Below, one piece after another: positions 16,724 to 25,287 of a stretch of 64,000 nucleotides of DNA. Position 1 is the stretch's first letter. Each line of letters opens with the position of its first letter. Position numbers and translations under genes: made by a program. The notes under the pieces are model-generated. The model did not search any database, was not told the DNA's origin, and was given only the letters and a program-made list of their open reading frames with translations. Source of the stretch: Acidimicrobiaceae bacterium (GTDB lineage Bacteria; Actinomycetota; Acidimicrobiia; Acidimicrobiales; Ilumatobacteraceae); NCBI GenBank assembly GCA_016722025.1, contig JADKGZ010000001.1, positions 372,001 to 436,000 of the forward strand, written 5' to 3'.

Positions 16724-17572
16724 ATGGAACTGAACGATCGGGTCGTGGTGGTCACTGGTGGGGGGTCGGGCATCGGCGAGGCGCTCGCTGTGGCCGCCAG
16801 GGCAGCAGGGGCCCGACACGTCGTCGTCGCCGACCTCGACGGCGCGCAGGCAACTCGCGTGGCGGCGCTGGTGGGCGGCACCGGCGTTGCAGTCGACGTG
16901 CGCGACGAAGCCGCAATCCGGCAGTTGGTCGACGACACGCTGTCGGCGCACGGCCCCATCGACCTGTTCGCATCGAATGCCGGGTACGTCACGTCCGCCG
17001 GTCTCGAGGACCCGAACGAGTCGATCCAGAAGATGTGGCAGGTGCACACCATGGCCCACGTGTACGCGGCGCGGGCGGTGCTGCCCTCGATGATCGCCCG
17101 CGGCGAGGGCTACCTGCTCAACACCGCGTCAGCCGCAGGGCTGCTGACCCAGATCGGGTCGATGTCGTACTCGATCACCAAGGCCGCGGCCGTGTCGCTT
17201 GCCGAGTGGCTGGCCGTGACGCATCACCACCAGGGCATCCGTGTGTCGGTGCTGTGCCCGCAGGCCGTGCGCACCAACATCATCGTCAACAGCCCCGACT
17301 ACCAGGGCCTCGACCCTGCCTCCGGCGAGCTGGGCATCGGCGGTGGCGTTGCGTCGGGCGACGGTGTGCTGGAGCCGGCCGATGTCGCGGCGCTGTGCCT
17401 GCAGGCCATCCGCGACGAGCGGTTCCTGGTGCTGCCGCACCCCGAGGTGGCCACCTACATGGAACGCAAGGCGACCGACCGCGACCGATGGCTGGCCGGC
17501 ATGCGGCGCTTCCAGAGTGCGCTGCACCCCGACGGAAACCTTCCCGGCGATGTCATCGCCCCGAAGCGCTGA
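16724..17572 (+). CDS. Short-chain dehydrogenase/reductase
   Basis: A 282-residue classical SDR. The cofactor loop is VVTGGGSGIGEAL (TGxxxGIG), with the following acidic residue in VVADLDG favouring NAD(H). The NAG motif appears as ASNAGYVTSAG. The catalytic tetrad is visible as Ser in LNTASAAG and YSITKAAA (Tyr-x3-Lys). The frame is open upstream, but ATG 16724 gives the normal SDR start just before the Rossmann strand. The alpha/beta hydrolase gene follows by 22 bases on the same strand, suggesting a small operon. Confidence 0.9.
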   Translation: MELNDRVVVVTGGGSGIGEALAVAARAAGARHVVVADLDGAQATRVAALVGGTGVAVDVRDEAAIRQLVDDTLSAHGPIDLFASNAGYVTSAGLEDPNESIQKMWQVHTMAHVYAARAVLPSMIARGEGYLLNTASAAGLLTQIGSMSYSITKAAAVSLAEWLAVTHHHQGIRVSVLCPQAVRTNIIVNSPDYQGLDPASGELGIGGGVASGDGVLEPADVAALCLQAIRDERFLVLPHPEVATYMERKATDRDRWLAGMRRFQSALHPDGNLPGDVIAPKR

Positions 17573-17594
17573 CGAGATCGACGAGGACGCCCCG

Positions 17595-18515
17595 ATGACC
17601 ACCATCGACTACGACGAGTTCGGCCTGTTCCACGAGAATGCTGCCGAGTTCGGCCTGCCGTTCGACGGGCCGCCGATGGTGCGGCGCGAGTCGGTGGAGG
17701 TTCGCCCCGGCTTCCGCCTGAGCGCCCTGGTGTGGGGCAATCGCCAGCCGGAACTGGTGCTGCTCCACGGCGGCGGGCAGAACGCGCACACCTGGGACAC
17801 CGTGGCCATGGCGTTGGGTCGACCCCTCATCGCCATCGACCTGCCTGGGCACGGCCACTCCGACGGCAGCATCAGAAGCGCCCTGTCGCTGGAGGCGGTC
17901 GCAGACGACATCGCCACCGTCATCCGTGCGCTGGCAGCGCAGGCGACGGTGGTGGTCGGCATGTCGCTGGGCGGGTTGACCGCGCTTGCACTGAGCGCGG
18001 CGGCACCCGACCTCGTGCGTCGACTCGTGCTGGTCGACGTGCTCCCGTCGCGCGACGACGCCGCGAGCGCAGTGATCGGGAAGTTCATCAACGGGCCGGC
18101 GGCGTTCGCCGACTTCGACGAGTTGCTCTCGCGCACGATCGAGTTCAACCCGACCAGATCGGTGTCGTCACTGCGCCGGGGCATTCTGCACAACGCCGTC
18201 CAGCAGCCCGACGGCTCGTGGATGTGGCGGCACGCACGCCAGCGCGACGACCAGCCGGCCGGCCCGGAGCTCGACCCCGATGAGCGATCGGAGGCGCTCT
18301 GGCAGCGCATCGAGCAGCTGCACGTGCCGTTGCTGCTGGTCCGCGGGATGGAACCCAGCTCGGTGTTGCGCGACGAGCACGAGGCCGAGCTGCGCCGACG
18401 CTCGCCATCGGCGTCCGTCGTGCACGTCGAGGGCGCCGGGCACAGCGTGCAGGGCGATCGCCCACTCGAGCTCGCCGCCCTCATCGATGGGTTCGCAGCG
18501 GCCTCGCCGACCTGA
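17595..18515 (+). CDS. Alpha/beta hydrolase
   Basis: A 306-residue alpha/beta-fold hydrolase. The oxyanion-hole region is LVLLHGGGQNAHTWD, the nucleophile elbow is VVGMSLGGLTAL (Gly-x-Ser-x-Gly), and the late catalytic His is in VEGAGHSVQGDRP. An acidic residue in LLLVRGME or nearby would complete the triad. The substrate is unknown. ATG 17595 follows the SDR stop closely, so the two may act in one catabolic step, for example ester hydrolysis after alcohol oxidation; that link is inference from spacing. Confidence 0.87.
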   Translation: MTTIDYDEFGLFHENAAEFGLPFDGPPMVRRESVEVRPGFRLSALVWGNRQPELVLLHGGGQNAHTWDTVAMALGRPLIAIDLPGHGHSDGSIRSALSLEAVADDIATVIRALAAQATVVVGMSLGGLTALALSAAAPDLVRRLVLVDVLPSRDDAASAVIGKFINGPAAFADFDELLSRTIEFNPTRSVSSLRRGILHNAVQQPDGSWMWRHARQRDDQPAGPELDPDERSEALWQRIEQLHVPLLLVRGMEPSSVLRDEHEAELRRRSPSASVVHVEGAGHSVQGDRPLELAALIDGFAAASPT

Positions 18516-18649
18516 TCACAGCCGCGACATCGCGACCCGACGCAAATGCCCCTCGTCGTTCCGCCGAGCGACACACGGGAGTTGACCGCTGAAGCGCCGC
18601 CCAGCACAGTTGGCCGACACGGCTCATCACATCACCGGGGAGGACTCAC

Positions 18650-19438
18650 ATGTCGTTGAGTGCGGCGGAGATCGCCGACTGGGCAGCCACGCTGGCCACC
18701 GCTCGTCGAGATCGCACGGGATGTGCCCCGATCTCGTCGTCGATCGAGCTCAGCCTCGACGACGCGTACGCGATCCAGCGAGCCGGCACTGCGCTGCGCC
18801 TGCAACGCGGCGAGAAGGTCGTCGGCTGGAAGCTCGGCTACACGTCACTCGCGATGCGCGCACAGATGGGGATCGATCAGCCGAACTTCGGCCCACTCAC
18901 CGACGCGATGCTCGTGGCCGACGACGGCCCAGCCGGCCCGGCGCTCATGCAACCACGAGTCGAGCCCGAGATCGGGCTGCGCTTCGAACGATCGCTCCCC
19001 GAAGGTGCGGATCTGCGCGAGGTGCTCGATGCCGTCAGCGAGACGTTCGCCTGTCTCGAGATAGTTGACTCCGTGTACCCGGACTACCGGTTCCGGCTCG
19101 AGGACAACACGGCCGATGGCTCATCAGCGGCGCAGGTGGTCGTCGGGCCCGCGCTGAAACGCCGCGATCGCCTCGACGAGGTCGGCGTCGTGCTCTTCCA
19201 CAACGGCGGCGAGAGCGGTTCGGCGACTGGGCGAGCGGCGTCAGGTCATCCTGCAGCGGGCGTTGTCTGGCTCGTCGAGCAGTTGGCCCTGCAGGGTCGG
19301 CGCATCGAGGCCGGTCACATCGTCATCACCGGCGGGCTCACTCGGGCGGTCCCGCTGGCAATGGGTGACCGCGTCGAAGCGGTGTTCGATGGCGAGAGCC
19401 GAGTTGCGGTGCGACGCCCGCCAACTCCCACACCCTGA
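18650..19438 (+). CDS. 2-keto-4-pentenoate hydratase family protein (FAH superfamily)
   Basis: A 262-residue member of the MhpD/TesE/XylJ-type hydratase or oxaloacetate/4-oxalocrotonate decarboxylase group. Matching features are DAYAIQRAGTALR, VVGWKLGYTSLAMR, the metal-binding RVEPEIGLRFER (E-x-E), VSETFACLEIVDSVY, and the C-terminal HIVITGGLTRAVPLAMGD. It would act on 2-hydroxydienoates or related keto-acids in aromatic or steroid ring-cleavage pathways. A GGGGAGG ribosome-binding site lies 8 bases before ATG 18650. No other meta-cleavage genes are adjacent. Confidence 0.86.
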   Translation: MSLSAAEIADWAATLATARRDRTGCAPISSSIELSLDDAYAIQRAGTALRLQRGEKVVGWKLGYTSLAMRAQMGIDQPNFGPLTDAMLVADDGPAGPALMQPRVEPEIGLRFERSLPEGADLREVLDAVSETFACLEIVDSVYPDYRFRLEDNTADGSSAAQVVVGPALKRRDRLDEVGVVLFHNGGESGSATGRAASGHPAAGVVWLVEQLALQGRRIEAGHIVITGGLTRAVPLAMGDRVEAVFDGESRVAVRRPPTPTP

Positions 19439-19530
19439 CCACCGCAGACGGCGGGCTGCTGCGACGTACACTGCGCCATCCAAGTCGGGCGGCCGACGCG
19501 TCCGATGCCCACACGCACACGAGGCCCGAG

Positions 19531-21720
19531 ATGAACCCGACCCACACGTTCGACGATGCACGCCGCGCTGTCGAACGCGGAGCCTCCGTCGATGAGGCCG
19601 CCAAGGGGCTGGTCGCGAACCTCAGCGAGCACGAGCGGCTGTGGTGCCTCGACGGTGACGCGCCGACGTGGGCGGGGCTCAAGTTCCTGAACGACGACGG
19701 CTACCACAAGTCGGTGTTCGTCGGTGCCGAGCTCGATCGCATCGGCTTCCCAGGCATCCGCTTCTCCGACGGGCCGCGTGGTGCGGTTGTCGGCAACGCC
19801 ACTGCGTTCCCGGTGCCGATGGCTCGCGGCGCCACGTGGGACCTCGATCTCGAGGAGCGCATCGGCGACGCAATCGGTCGCGAGCTGCGCGCCATCGGCG
19901 CCAACCTCACCGGCGCAGTGTGCATCAACCTCCTTCGACATCCGGCGTGGGGCCGAGCGCAGGAGACCTACGGCGAGGACCCGTACCACGTCGGCGAGTT
20001 CGGCGCCGCGCTCACCCGTGGGCTGCAGCGCCACGTGATGGCGTGCGTGAAGCACTTCGCGTGCAACTCGATGGAGAACGCACGGTTCAGCGTCGACATC
20101 CAGGTCGACGACACCGCCCTTCACGAGGTGTACCTGCCGCACTTCCGTCGTGTCGTCGACGAAGGTGTCGCCTCGGTGATGTCCGCGTACAACAGCGTCA
20201 ACGGCGAGTGGTGCGGCCAGAGCCACGAGCTGCTCACCGACGTGCTGCGCGGCGAGTGGGGTTTCGAAGGGTTCGTGATCAGCGACTGGATCCTTGGCCT
20301 GCGCGACGCCGGCGCCTCGCTGGCCGCCGGTCTCGACATCGAGATGCCGTACCGGATGGTCCGCCAGCAGCACCTGCCGGCCGCGATCGAACGCGGCGAG
20401 GTGACGTGGGCCGATGTCGACCGTAGCGTCGAGCGGGTCATCGCCACCCTTCTCCGGTTCGACCGTGTGCTGTCGGCGCCGTCGCCGTCGATCGACGTCC
20501 TCGGTACGCCAGAGCACCGCACACTCGCACGCGAGGCAGCCGCTCGGTCGGTGTTGCTGCTGCGCAACGAGCCCGTCGATGGGTCGTCGGTGCTCCCGCT
20601 CGATCCGGCGCACCGCGTCGCCGTGATCGGCCGCCTCGCCGACACCGTCAACATCGGCGACGGCGGCTCCAGCGACGTGTGGGATCTGTCCTGTCGCACC
20701 GTCCTCGCCGGCCTCCGCGATGCGATCGCGAATGTGGCGCACGACGACGGCACCGACCTCGGGCGGGCGGCTGCCACAGCTGGCGCTGCGGATGTCGCAC
20801 TCGTCGTGGTCGGCTACACCTACGTCGACGAAGGCGAGTACATCGGCGAGACCGACCCTTCGTTGATGTCGCTCTTTCCGCCGGGCGACGAAGCCGACGT
20901 CGTCGACCAGTTCCGCGGAACACTCGAAGCGCTGCGGCACACGACGAAGCCCGAACGCACGAGCGATCGTCCCCGCATGTTCAGCCGCGGTGGCGACCGC
21001 AGCTCGCTGCGCCTGCCCCCCGCCGACGTCGCACTGATCCGCGCTGTCGCTGCCGCCAACCCGCGCACCGTCGTCGTCATCCAGGCCGGCAGCGCCGTCA
21101 TCACCACCGAGTGGGTCGACGACGTGCCCGCCATCGCGCAGGCCTGGTACGGCGGGGCCGAGGCCGGGCCGGGCCTCACCGACGTGCTCGTCGGCACCGT
21201 CAACCCGTCTGCTCGCCTCCCGTTCACGGTGCCGGTCGACGAAGCCGACCTCCCGGCGTTCGACCGCAATGCGACGACGTTCACCTACGACCGCTGGCAC
21301 GGCTGGTGGCGCGCCACGCGCGAGGAGATCACGCCCGCCTACCCGTTCGGCTTCGGTCTCTCCTACACGACGTTCGCCGTCCGCGACGTCGCGGTGTCGG
21401 CGGATGGCTCGCAGATCGTCGCGCGCGGAACAGTGCGCAACACCGGTGCGCGCGACGGGGCCGATGTCGTCCAGGTGTATGCCGAGCTCCCCGACGCGGA
21501 CGCGCCCGCGCGACTGGTCGGGTTCGCCCGTGTCGACGTCGCCGCCGGCGCGGAAGCACCGTTCGAGATCATCGTGCCCGTCGACCGCCTGGCCACCCGC
21601 GACAGCGCACGACGAGCGTGGCGACCCCCAACGGGACAGCACACCATCACCGTCGCCCGATTCGCCGGAGACCCCGCAGCGACAACCATCCAGCTGGATC
21701 CGCGAAATACCGCCAGCTGA
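19531..21720 (+). CDS. Glycoside hydrolase family 3 (beta-glucosidase-like)
   Basis: A 729-residue enzyme with the three-domain GH3 layout: a barrel (about residues 30-310), an alpha/beta sandwich (about 340-560) and a fibronectin III-like end (about 610-700). Hallmarks are SDGPRG, ETYGEDPYHVGEFG, VKHFACNSMEN with the Lys-His pair, and GFVISDWILG, where Asp in SDW is the catalytic nucleophile. No signal peptide is visible, so it is probably cytoplasmic and acts on imported glycosides. Activities in this subgroup include beta-glucosidase and beta-xylosidase. ATG 19531 gives the only start before the conserved region. Confidence 0.92.
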   Translation: MNPTHTFDDARRAVERGASVDEAAKGLVANLSEHERLWCLDGDAPTWAGLKFLNDDGYHKSVFVGAELDRIGFPGIRFSDGPRGAVVGNATAFPVPMARGATWDLDLEERIGDAIGRELRAIGANLTGAVCINLLRHPAWGRAQETYGEDPYHVGEFGAALTRGLQRHVMACVKHFACNSMENARFSVDIQVDDTALHEVYLPHFRRVVDEGVASVMSAYNSVNGEWCGQSHELLTDVLRGEWGFEGFVISDWILGLRDAGASLAAGLDIEMPYRMVRQQHLPAAIERGEVTWADVDRSVERVIATLLRFDRVLSAPSPSIDVLGTPEHRTLAREAAARSVLLLRNEPVDGSSVLPLDPAHRVAVIGRLADTVNIGDGGSSDVWDLSCRTVLAGLRDAIANVAHDDGTDLGRAAATAGAADVALVVVGYTYVDEGEYIGETDPSLMSLFPPGDEADVVDQFRGTLEALRHTTKPERTSDRPRMFSRGGDRSSLRLPPADVALIRAVAAANPRTVVVIQAGSAVITTEWVDDVPAIAQAWYGGAEAGPGLTDVLVGTVNPSARLPFTVPVDEADLPAFDRNATTFTYDRWHGWWRATREEITPAYPFGFGLSYTTFAVRDVAVSADGSQIVARGTVRNTGARDGADVVQVYAELPDADAPARLVGFARVDVAAGAEAPFEIIVPVDRLATRDSARRAWRPPTGQHTITVARFAGDPAATTIQLDPRNTAS

Positions 21721-21802
21721 GATCCGTTGCCGCCCGCACTTACAACCAAGCGGATGGCCCGCGACAGAGCCCCAGCTCGTGGCCCCTACCTACGGAACCG
21801 AC

Positions 21803-23209
21803 TCATCGCTCGCCGACGAGTTTGGTGCGGCGCTTCACGGCTGCCAGCTGCACCCGTTCCGGGCGTGCCTTGTAGAACGGGTCGAGCGGGTAGCAGCCCG
21901 AGACCAGCCCGGCCCTCGGCGCTGTCGTGCAGTCGCTGAAGGTGCGGCACAGCAGTGGTCGGCGCAACGGTCGGCCGGCCAGCACATCGAGCGGCAATTC
22001 GGGGTACGACAGCGCCATCCTGCCGAGCCCGACGATCGATGCTTGGCCGGCGGCAATCGCGGCCTGCGCCACGTTCGGCAGCCACTCCTGCAAGTACGAG
22101 TAGCCCGAGCCGATCACGACCATCTCCGGGGCGTGCCGGGCGAGCTCGCCGGTGACGGCGATCTGACGAGCCACACCGACCAGTGGATCCTCCGGAGGTA
22201 GGTAGCCGTCGGATGGCGGGAAGAACGCCGGCCGCTGCACGTGCGGGCAGTAGTACGGGCTGCCGGCGGTGGTGCACAGCAGACCGACGCCGGCGGCGCG
22301 CAGCATGTCGACCAGCGCCAACGGTTCGTAGAGGTCGACACCACGTCCCTGCCCGTCGGCGCCAAAGGCATAGCGATACGGTCCGCTGGTGGCGGGGATG
22401 CCTACTCCGTCGGGCCCGGGCACGTAGGGCACCGTGTCGAACACCGAGAACCGTACGCCGATCGCAAGGCCGGGCGCGGCCGCGCGGATTCCCTCGATGA
22501 TGCTGCGCATGAAGCGGGTGCGATTCGTGAAGTCGCCGCCGTAGCGACCACCGCGATCGTGCGCGCTGAGCAACTCGTGACCGAGGTACCCGTGACACGC
22601 CTTGACATCGACGAAGTCGAAACCGGCCTCACCCGCCAGCACCGCCCGATCGACGAACACGCCGACGAGGTCGTCGAGCTCGCCGTCAGAGATCAGCGTG
22701 GCGTCGCTCGCTCCGCTCGGCCCGTCGAGGAGCGGGTGCAGGTAGGCAGTGCGCGGTGCCGGCACTCCATCGGGGCGGGAGTAGCGCCCGGAGTGGGTGA
22801 GCTGCAGGCCCACGACCTGGCCGTCGCCGAACAAGCGGCGCAGCACGGCCAACTGCCCGACCGTGGAAGCGTCGATGAGGAGTTGGTGCGGATTGGCGCG
22901 GCCCTCGTGGCAGACAGCGGTGGCCTCGGCCCACACCAAGCCCGCACCCCCTGCCGCAAAGCGCTGCCATCGCCGCTGAACGAGATCCGTCGGCCTACCG
23001 TCCGCCGTGCCGTCCCAGCCCTCCATGGGCAGGATCGCGAATCGGTTGGGCACATGCAGCTCGCCCGCCGAGCCGTCGCGAATCGTGATCGGTCGCGAGA
23101 GAGCACCGCCGGGTTCGAGGATCTCGTCAACCGGCATGTCGACCCCCAGCGCACGGAGATGCGCCGTGAACGACCGGTAGCTGTCGAGCTTGCGAACCTG
23201 CGGGATCAT
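21803..23209 (-). CDS. NADH:flavin oxidoreductase (old yellow enzyme family)
   Basis: A 468-residue FMN-dependent ene-reductase-like enzyme. The barrel contains NRFAILPMEGWDGTADG near the start, VVGLQLTHSGRYSRPDG (with the His pair region), VDVKACHGYLGHELLSAHD, RYGGDFTNRTRFMRSIIEGI and a late phosphate-binding part. The stop of the upstream aldolase gene overlaps the ATG at 23209, with GGAG 8 bases before it; the ATG at 23215 is too close to that site, so 23209 is the likelier start. Together with the DapA-like gene it probably forms a two-gene catabolic operon controlled by the LacI-type repressor. Confidence 0.88.
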   Translation of the reverse strand: MIPQVRKLDSYRSFTAHLRALGVDMPVDEILEPGGALSRPITIRDGSAGELHVPNRFAILPMEGWDGTADGRPTDLVQRRWQRFAAGGAGLVWAEATAVCHEGRANPHQLLIDASTVGQLAVLRRLFGDGQVVGLQLTHSGRYSRPDGVPAPRTAYLHPLLDGPSGASDATLISDGELDDLVGVFVDRAVLAGEAGFDFVDVKACHGYLGHELLSAHDRGGRYGGDFTNRTRFMRSIIEGIRAAAPGLAIGVRFSVFDTVPYVPGPDGVGIPATSGPYRYAFGADGQGRGVDLYEPLALVDMLRAAGVGLLCTTAGSPYYCPHVQRPAFFPPSDGYLPPEDPLVGVARQIAVTGELARHAPEMVVIGSGYSYLQEWLPNVAQAAIAAGQASIVGLGRMALSYPELPLDVLAGRPLRRPLLCRTFSDCTTAPRAGLVSGCYPLDPFYKARPERVQLAAVKRRTKLVGER

Positions 23210-24162
23210 GCCCATGACTCCAGTCGGCGAACGATGTCGGCGAGCACCTCACGGTCACCTTCCGGCCGTCGAGCTGCACCGGTGGGCGTCATGTCGCTGG
23301 AGGCCCACCCGCGCAGCTGGAAGAACATCGCAGCATCATGGCGATAGCCGGGCACGGGCGGACGGAAGGTGAACTGGCCGAGGTACTGCAGCAGGTCGTT
23401 CAGCTCGTGGAACGCCGGATCGCCGGAGAGCCAGAGCCTGTCGCGCAGCGCGAACTCGGCGGGGGCGAACGTGGAGAGACCGAGGAGGTAATCGCTCCCC
23501 CACATCGCCATGTCGATCGCCAGGTCGTTGCCGGTGAGCACCATGAAATCCGGCCGCAACTCGTCACGCAGTCGAAGGCGATCCCATTCCAGCTGCCGCG
23601 AGAGCGACGAGTGCTTCGCACCGATGCACTCCGGGATCTCCATCAATGCCCGGTACGTGTCGAGACCGACGATGCGCCCGTACGGCACGAACATCTCGCC
23701 CAGCTCGAACCCGATGAAGTTGCCGACCTCGCTGCCCACCGTGGCGTGAGCAGTGGCCCAATCCGGCTCGCTCAACGCGCCCAGCCCATGCGAGGGGAAG
23801 ACCACCGGCGTGCCGCCATGGTCGCGGATCGCCAGCGCGGCACGGAGCAGCGCCGACTGGTCGTGGTGGTCACCCGGTGAGTCCGCCACGTAGGCGCCGG
23901 CGACGAACCGGCCTCCGGTCAGCGTCGCAGTGCGATCGAGCACTTGCGCCACCGTCGCTTTGTCGAGCAGTTGCACGTACCCGGTGTCCATGTTGACGGC
24001 GGGCAACAAGCCAGCACTGCTGGTGCGCACGACGTGCGCCTCGAACGCGGCCCAGTCGATCGAGCCGTCGGCGAGGAACGGCAGCAGGATGGCCGACATG
24101 CCGGTGATGGCGCGACCGGGGCGGATTGCCGGTGGCACGGCTGCTTTCTGCGGCTGGTTCAT
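23206..24162 (-). CDS. Dihydrodipicolinate synthase/N-acetylneuraminate lyase family protein
   Basis: A 318-residue class I aldolase-like TIM barrel. It has the family start (ITGMSAILLPFLADGSIDWAAFEAHV), the activation-loop region (PAVNMDTGYVQLL) and ECIGAKHSSLSRQLEW, where Lys in GAKH takes the place of the Schiff-base lysine. The glycine-rich GTTGE motif of true DapA is absent, so it is not a lysine-biosynthesis enzyme but more likely acts on a sugar acid or keto-acid. ATG 24162 has a strong GGGAGGAG ribosome-binding site, and a perfect palindromic operator lies 19 bases upstream, so repression by the divergent LacI protein is likely. Confidence 0.85.
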   Translation of the reverse strand: MNQPQKAAVPPAIRPGRAITGMSAILLPFLADGSIDWAAFEAHVVRTSSAGLLPAVNMDTGYVQLLDKATVAQVLDRTATLTGGRFVAGAYVADSPGDHHDQSALLRAALAIRDHGGTPVVFPSHGLGALSEPDWATAHATVGSEVGNFIGFELGEMFVPYGRIVGLDTYRALMEIPECIGAKHSSLSRQLEWDRLRLRDELRPDFMVLTGNDLAIDMAMWGSDYLLGLSTFAPAEFALRDRLWLSGDPAFHELNDLLQYLGQFTFRPPVPGYRHDAAMFFQLRGWASSDMTPTGAARRPEGDREVLADIVRRLESWA

Positions 24163-24180
24163 GCCACTCCTCCCAGGTCG

Positions 24181-24196
24181 GTGCAAGCGCTTGCAC
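24181..24196. promoter_or_regulatory. Palindromic LacI/GalR-type operator
   Basis: GTGCAAGCGCTTGCAC is a perfect 16-base palindrome with the central CG of LacI-family operators. It lies between the divergent aldolase gene (start 24162) and the LacI-type gene (start 24271). Binding there would repress the aldolase/oxidoreductase pair and could also affect the lacI operon. Confidence 0.85.
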
Positions 24197-24270
24197 GATG
24201 CCGGAGCGAATTGTAGGCTCACGCCGCCGTCTCGTCCATCGTCCATCCCGAGGCGGGTGGGAGCACGTCG

Positions 24271-25287
24271 GTGTCGAGTCAGGCGGTCACGCTCGCTGAT
24301 GTCGCCGTCGAAGCCGGCGTGCACCCCAGCACGGTGTCGCGGGTGCTCAGCCGCCCTCAGCTGATCGGCGAGCCGACCCGAACCGCTGTGCACGCCGCGA
24401 TCCACAAGCTCGTCTACACCCCGAACCGGGCTGCCCGACAGTTGGCCGGCGGGCGAGTCGGGGCCATCGGCGTGCTCGTCCCCGACATCACCAACCCGTT
24501 CTTCGCGCACGTGGTCCGCTCGGTGCAACAGGGCTGCCGGCGCAACGGGCTCACCATGCTGCTCGCCGACACCGACCAGCGCGAGGCTGACGAACTGTCG
24601 GAAGCACGCGCGCTCGCCGGCAGCGTCGACGGCTTCGTGGTGTGCAGCCCTGTCGCCGCGACGCAGCAATGGCTGCAGGTCGTCGGGACTGCACCGCTCG
24701 TCTTCGTGAACCGCCGCGCCAATGGCGTCGCGTCGGTGGCGCTCGACCAACAGGCGATCATCGAGCTGGGCGTCACCCACCTCCGCGCCGCCGGCCACCG
24801 CTCGATCGCCGTGGTGCGCGGCCCGCACTCGTACTGGTCGAGCCGCGAGCGCGACCGCGTGGTACGCCGGCTGCCCGGCCTCGTCACCTACGGTCCGGTG
24901 CGGCCCGACTTCGAGGCCGGCATCGCTCTGGCCACCGACCTGATGCGGTCGAACGTGACCGGGGTGCTCGCCTTCAACGACGTGCAGGCGCTGGGCATCG
25001 TGGCCGGCTACCGAGCCGCGGGCCGGTCGGTGCCGCGCGACCTGTCCGTGGTCGGCTCCGACGACATTGCTGACGCGGCGATGAGCGACCCGCCCCTCAC
25101 CACCGTCGCTGCACCGGTGCAGCAGCTCGGCGACGCCGCGTTCGATCTCCTCGCACGGCTCCTCGCGGGTGCCATCGAGCGGCCCGAGATCACCCTGCCC
25201 GTCACACTCACCGTCCGCGCGTCCACGTTGGGCCGCAGCAGCACATCATCAACCAACAGCATCGCAACAAAGGGGAACCACCGGTGA
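24271..25287 (+). CDS. LacI family transcriptional repressor
   Basis: A 338-residue repressor. The N-terminal helix-turn-helix and hinge read VTLADVAVEAGVHPSTVSRVL and YTPNRAARQLAGGR. The periplasmic-binding-like core follows with IGVLVPDITNPFFAHVV and ends with PLTTVAAPVQQLG. The GTG start at 24271 is 74 bases from the palindromic operator. Its stop overlaps the GTG of the next gene (GTGA), so it leads an operon of LacI, Tat lipoprotein and two Gfo/Idh/MocA enzymes. The inducer is probably a sugar or sugar acid from this pathway. Confidence 0.93.
   Translation: MSSQAVTLADVAVEAGVHPSTVSRVLSRPQLIGEPTRTAVHAAIHKLVYTPNRAARQLAGGRVGAIGVLVPDITNPFFAHVVRSVQQGCRRNGLTMLLADTDQREADELSEARALAGSVDGFVVCSPVAATQQWLQVVGTAPLVFVNRRANGVASVALDQQAIIELGVTHLRAAGHRSIAVVRGPHSYWSSRERDRVVRRLPGLVTYGPVRPDFEAGIALATDLMRSNVTGVLAFNDVQALGIVAGYRAAGRSVPRDLSVVGSDDIADAAMSDPPLTTVAAPVQQLGDAAFDLLARLLAGAIERPEITLPVTLTVRASTLGRSSTSSTNSIATKGNHR

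Noticed and set aside
15310..17598. Long plus-strand open frame of 762 codons
   Set aside because: It lies antisense to the antiporter and out of frame with the SDR. It is rich in Arg, His and Gln with no family features, as expected for shadow frames in GC-rich DNA.
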